Assembly: GCA_018242605.1 (NCBI GenBank)
Contig: JAFEBP010000006.1
Coordinates: forward strand, 1-64,000
DNA from: Planctomycetota bacterium
GTDB lineage: Bacteria; Planctomycetota; Phycisphaerae; Phycisphaerales; UBA1924
Direction: 5' to 3'
DNA length: 64,000 nt
Of this stretch, positions 61,378-64,000 are shown one piece after another. Both the position numbers and the translations under genes were made by a program. The notes beneath the pieces were generated by a model that was given only the letters and a program-made list of their open reading frames with translations, did no database searches and had not been told where the DNA came from. How positions within the stretch are numbered: the stretch's first letter is position 1; each line of letters begins with the position of its first letter.

Positions 61378-64000
61378 TCAGGTGTTATTGACTTGGAGCT
61401 TGGCGGTGGAGCCGAACGCGTGACCGCTGGCGGTGGGTGTGGGGACCGGCGCGGTGTCGGCGAGGCAGGTGACTTTCAGGTCAATGACGCGGTTGACCGT
61501 GGCCGTGTCGCCCAGGCCAACGACGGCACCCAGGTTCGCGCCCTTGTTGGCGATTGTTCCCAGACCGGTGGTGATGTCGAACGTGAGCCGAGAGAGGCGG
61601 CGTGCGGCCTCGTGGTTCAGCAGCTTGCGGAGCGTGCGGCCGCTGTTGTTGACGGTGGGTTCGGCCTGCCCGGTCAGGTAGAGCATGAGGTTGCCGCTCT
61701 TGGCGATCGCGTCGTAGGGCGCTGCCGCGGCGAGGGGAGCGAGGGTGTTCTTGAGGATCTCGATGGGCGTTCCGGCGGTGGGGCCCAGGCCCTCCATGAT
61801 CCAGTCGAGGATGTCGGTGCGGGCGAGCATGGGGTCCAGATCCCAGAAGCGCAGTTTGAGCAGGCAGACCGCGCAGAAGTGCCAGATGACCGGGTTGGCT
61901 TCGGCACGCTCGACGGTGGGGTGGGTGCCTTCCTGGCGCCAGACCTTGCGGTTCTCATACGCCATGATGCAGGGGATGGAGTCGGCCTGGTCGTGGTGGA
62001 TGCACTGGTAATCACCCTCGACCTTGTGTGTATAGCCGGTGGCGCCGACATTTCCGAAACGGGTCCACGAGTGCGCCAGGAAGACGGCGTGTCCGAACTC
62101 GTGGGCGAATGTCTCGGTGACGTCTCCGCGTTCTACGAACTGGAACTCGCGTTCCCAGATGTACTCGCCGAGCACGTCCGTGACTTCGGCGGGGCACTTG
62201 GCGAGGAAGGCTGCGAGTCCCGGGAGCGAGTCCAACTGGTCGATGCCGGCGGGTGTGGTGCCGGAGGCGGCGGCGCGGGGGTTGTCCCGTTTGAGTTCCG
62301 TGTAGGTCTGATCAAGGAACTTGCGTGCGAGACCCTGGATGTGGGTCCAGCGGGTCTCCATCTTGAAGTTGCTGAAGAGGTTGGTTCGCGTGCCGTCGGC
62401 GAGGATGTCGTACTTGACGTTGTCGGCGTCGCCGGGGGAGGTGCCGGGGTAGCGAGAATAAGAAGATTTCTGACTGGCATAGCCCACATTGCCCGGGTGC
62501 ACGACGGGGAGGAGCGCGTCGTAGTTGGGCAGCAGGTACAGGTTGTACTGGGTATATGCGTCGCGCTTGCCGCCGGTGCCGTTGACTTCATCGAGCGGAA
62601 CGGCGGCGTTGATGCCGCCGATGTTGCCCGCGTAGTTGGTGAAGTAGTCCTTGACGGTGGTCTTCCACTCCGCTTCGGAGAAGGCACGCACGTACACGGG
62701 CCCGACGATCTCGGTGAACGCGGGGAGGTAGCTCTTGCGGACGTCGTTCCACTTGATGCAGGCCTGGTCGACGCTCGCGAAGGTCGCGACGATGTCGAGC
62801 ACGGTGCGGCGCCAGACGGTGAATATGCCCGTGTCGATGTACTCGACGAGCTTGCCCTCGCCGTCGCGGAACTTCACCGGCTTGTCCTCGGCGTCGATCA
62901 GCGAGATGCGGAACTGGTAGTTGTCGCCGCCGATGGGCTTGGGGCAGAAGAACAGGCGGGAGAGCCCGACCAGGTTGTTGTCGCTGTCGGTGCCGCCGGC
63001 GACGGGCGTGACGCCCAGTCCGCCGCCCGCGGGCGCGGCGTCGATCGCCACCGGGCCACCGGTGTTGAATGGGTACTTCTTGAACGCCTTGGTGGCGAAG
63101 ACCTGACCGCCGTCGGTGCGCAGGCCGCCGAATCGTTCCTCGCAGTTGTCGTTGCGTGATTCGGGATCGAGCGTCTTGTTCGAGTAGCCTTCGGCGGCGT
63201 CCTTGAAGAACCGGGTGAGCCAGGTCTTGGGCTTGGCGGCTCCCTGGAAGAGGTCGACGATGTCCAGGTTCTCCGGCGGATCGATGATGCGCCAGACCAC
63301 CCGGACGTCGTTGGCGCCGAAGGCCAGGCACTTGCCGTCTGCCTTCTTGCGGAGTTCAACCTCGAAGGGGATCGCCGGGACCACGTGCTTCATCCAGGCG
63401 TGGGCCGTGTACGCGGCGGGCTTGGAGGCGGAGAAGCTGTCGCCGTTGCGTCCGGCGTGGTTGTCGGTGATCAGCACGCGGTATTTCTTGTTTTTCGCGG
63501 CGGGCAGGATCTCGGTGTTGATCTTGACGGGTTCGGGCTCGTTGCAGGACTGCTTCTCGGCCTTGTTTGACGCGGTTGCCGAAGCGGTGGCGGTGCTGCG
63601 CTTGGCGGTCGCGTCGTTCTTGGCGTCGTCGGCCTCCTTGCGGGCGTCGGTGGCTTCCTTGCGCTTGTCGGTGGCGGTTTTTCTGAGCTTCTTGGCGTCG
63701 TCGGTCTTCTGGGTCTTGACGGGGCCGTCCGCGAGCGACGCGGCTTCGCTCTCGGCCTGCTGGGCCGCGGCTTCGGCGTCGGTGGCTTCCTTTTCCTTGT
63801 CGGTGGCGGTCTTGTCCTTGCTGGTCGCGGTAGATTCCGCGGAAGTAGCCGCGGCGTCGTCGGTGTTGGCTTTGCGGCGCGCCGTGGTGGCGCCCTGGGA
63901 ATCGTCCCAACTGCGCTTTTCCTCGGCGGCGGCGATGGCATCGTCGGTGGTGGAGGCCTCGAGCTCGTCGGCCTTGGTCGAGGCGTCCTTCTTCTTGTCG
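61378..64000 (-). CDS. large metzincin-like metallopeptidase, 5' part outside window
   Basis: The frame stays open to the right edge, so at least 873 residues. The visible N-terminal 170 residues (63490-64000) are low-complexity, charged and Ala/Lys/Asp/Thr-rich with TDKxKEAxDA-type units, resembling LEA-3 or coiled coil. About 530 residues of alpha/beta sequence follow (VRVVWRIIDPPENLDIVDLF, FRISLIDAEDKPVKF). A zinc site HEFGHAVFLAH at 62071-62103 matches HExxHxxxxxH, and CIMAYENR (about 61950-61975) fits the Met-turn of metzincins; AVCLLKL lies after it. It likely cleaves protein. No start or signal peptide is visible. First gene of the operon with 59921-61366. Confidence 0.8.
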   Translation of the reverse strand, partial: DKKKDASTKADELEASTTDDAIAAAEEKRSWDDSQGATTARRKANTDDAAATSAESTATSKDKTATDKEKEATDAEAAAQQAESEAASLADGPVKTQKTDDAKKLRKTATDKRKEATDARKEADDAKNDATAKRSTATASATASNKAEKQSCNEPEPVKINTEILPAAKNKKYRVLITDNHAGRNGDSFSASKPAAYTAHAWMKHVVPAIPFEVELRKKADGKCLAFGANDVRVVWRIIDPPENLDIVDLFQGAAKPKTWLTRFFKDAAEGYSNKTLDPESRNDNCEERFGGLRTDGGQVFATKAFKKYPFNTGGPVAIDAAPAGGGLGVTPVAGGTDSDNNLVGLSRLFFCPKPIGGDNYQFRISLIDAEDKPVKFRDGEGKLVEYIDTGIFTVWRRTVLDIVATFASVDQACIKWNDVRKSYLPAFTEIVGPVYVRAFSEAEWKTTVKDYFTNYAGNIGGINAAVPLDEVNGTGGKRDAYTQYNLYLLPNYDALLPVVHPGNVGYASQKSSYSRYPGTSPGDADNVKYDILADGTRTNLFSNFKMETRWTHIQGLARKFLDQTYTELKRDNPRAAASGTTPAGIDQLDSLPGLAAFLAKCPAEVTDVLGEYIWEREFQFVERGDVTETFAHEFGHAVFLAHSWTRFGNVGATGYTHKVEGDYQCIHHDQADSIPCIMAYENRKVWRQEGTHPTVERAEANPVIWHFCAVCLLKLRFWDLDPMLARTDILDWIMEGLGPTAGTPIEILKNTLAPLAAAAPYDAIAKSGNLMLYLTGQAEPTVNNSGRTLRKLLNHEAARRLSRLTFDITTGLGTIANKGANLGAVVGLGDTATVNRVIDLKVTCLADTAPVPTPTASGHAFGSTAKLQVNNT

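Overview
The window comes from a high-GC bacterium, most likely a planctomycete of the class Phycisphaerae. The evidence is five secreted proteins that end in a double calcium-binding D-x-N-x-DGG-x-DG-x-DV repeat followed by a C-terminal Cys (the 'GC-type dockerin' style of tail), a PEP-CTERM sorted protein, a membrane protein carrying a CGYDL...CPECG zinc ribbon, a five-gene operon with three SPFH proteins and an ABC-2 exporter, weak Shine-Dalgarno use at many starts, and frequent ATGA/GTGA gene overlaps. No rRNA or tRNA gene, CRISPR array, insertion sequence or prophage was seen.

Layout. 1-3865: a secreted protein cut by the left edge, a HAF-repeat/dockerin protein, then about 1.8 kb without a convincing gene, holding a C-rich array of nine copies of a 17-bp core mostly spaced 106-107 bp. 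3866-7937: a PEP-CTERM protein with a strong terminator, a family 2 glycosyltransferase coupled to a lipid-A-disaccharide-synthase N-terminal-like membrane protein, and a coupled pair of unrecognised proteins. 7946-17588: a leftward run (CgeB-like glycosyltransferase, GT4 glycosyltransferase, NeuD-like acyltransferase, GluQ tRNA-modifying synthetase, DUF192 lipoprotein) diverging from a rightward run (a HldE-like bifunctional enzyme with swapped domain order, a GT2 glycosyltransferase, a metal-binding lipoprotein). This looks like a surface-glycan locus making and using an activated heptose-like sugar. 17617-25383: a triple-repeat secreted protein, a polytopic membrane protein, glycine dehydrogenase gcvP, an ATP-grasp protein and a small membrane protein. 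25418-29128: a Gfo/Idh/MocA oxidoreductase, a VOC protein diverging from an HHH-PadR pair, and a decayed remnant of a tail-fibre-like secreted protein. 29129-33507: a MacAB/DevBCA-type efflux operon.

33592-36841 looks accessory: a NADAR protein, an orphan LuxR-type HTH protein followed by a low-GC stretch with a terminator and an anti-Shine-Dalgarno motif, a LigD phosphoesterase-like protein and an HDOD protein. 37176-44925 is rich in secreted proteins: four dockerin-tailed proteins, a DUF1028-FG-GAP fusion and a lone FtsX-like permease. 45168-50255: two membrane proteins, an MTA/SAH nucleosidase, a YjfB-like small protein, a long-chain polyprenyl diphosphate synthase and another membrane protein. 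50240-59916: the SPFH/ABC operon and a divergent ABC-2 permease. 59921-64000: a two-gene operon of an unrecognised N-terminal Ig-like protein and a large metzincin-like metallopeptidase that runs off the right edge.

Product names rest on motifs and family resemblance read by eye. No database search was possible. Starts were moved inside the longest open frames where a signal peptide, family start or ribosome binding site supported it.
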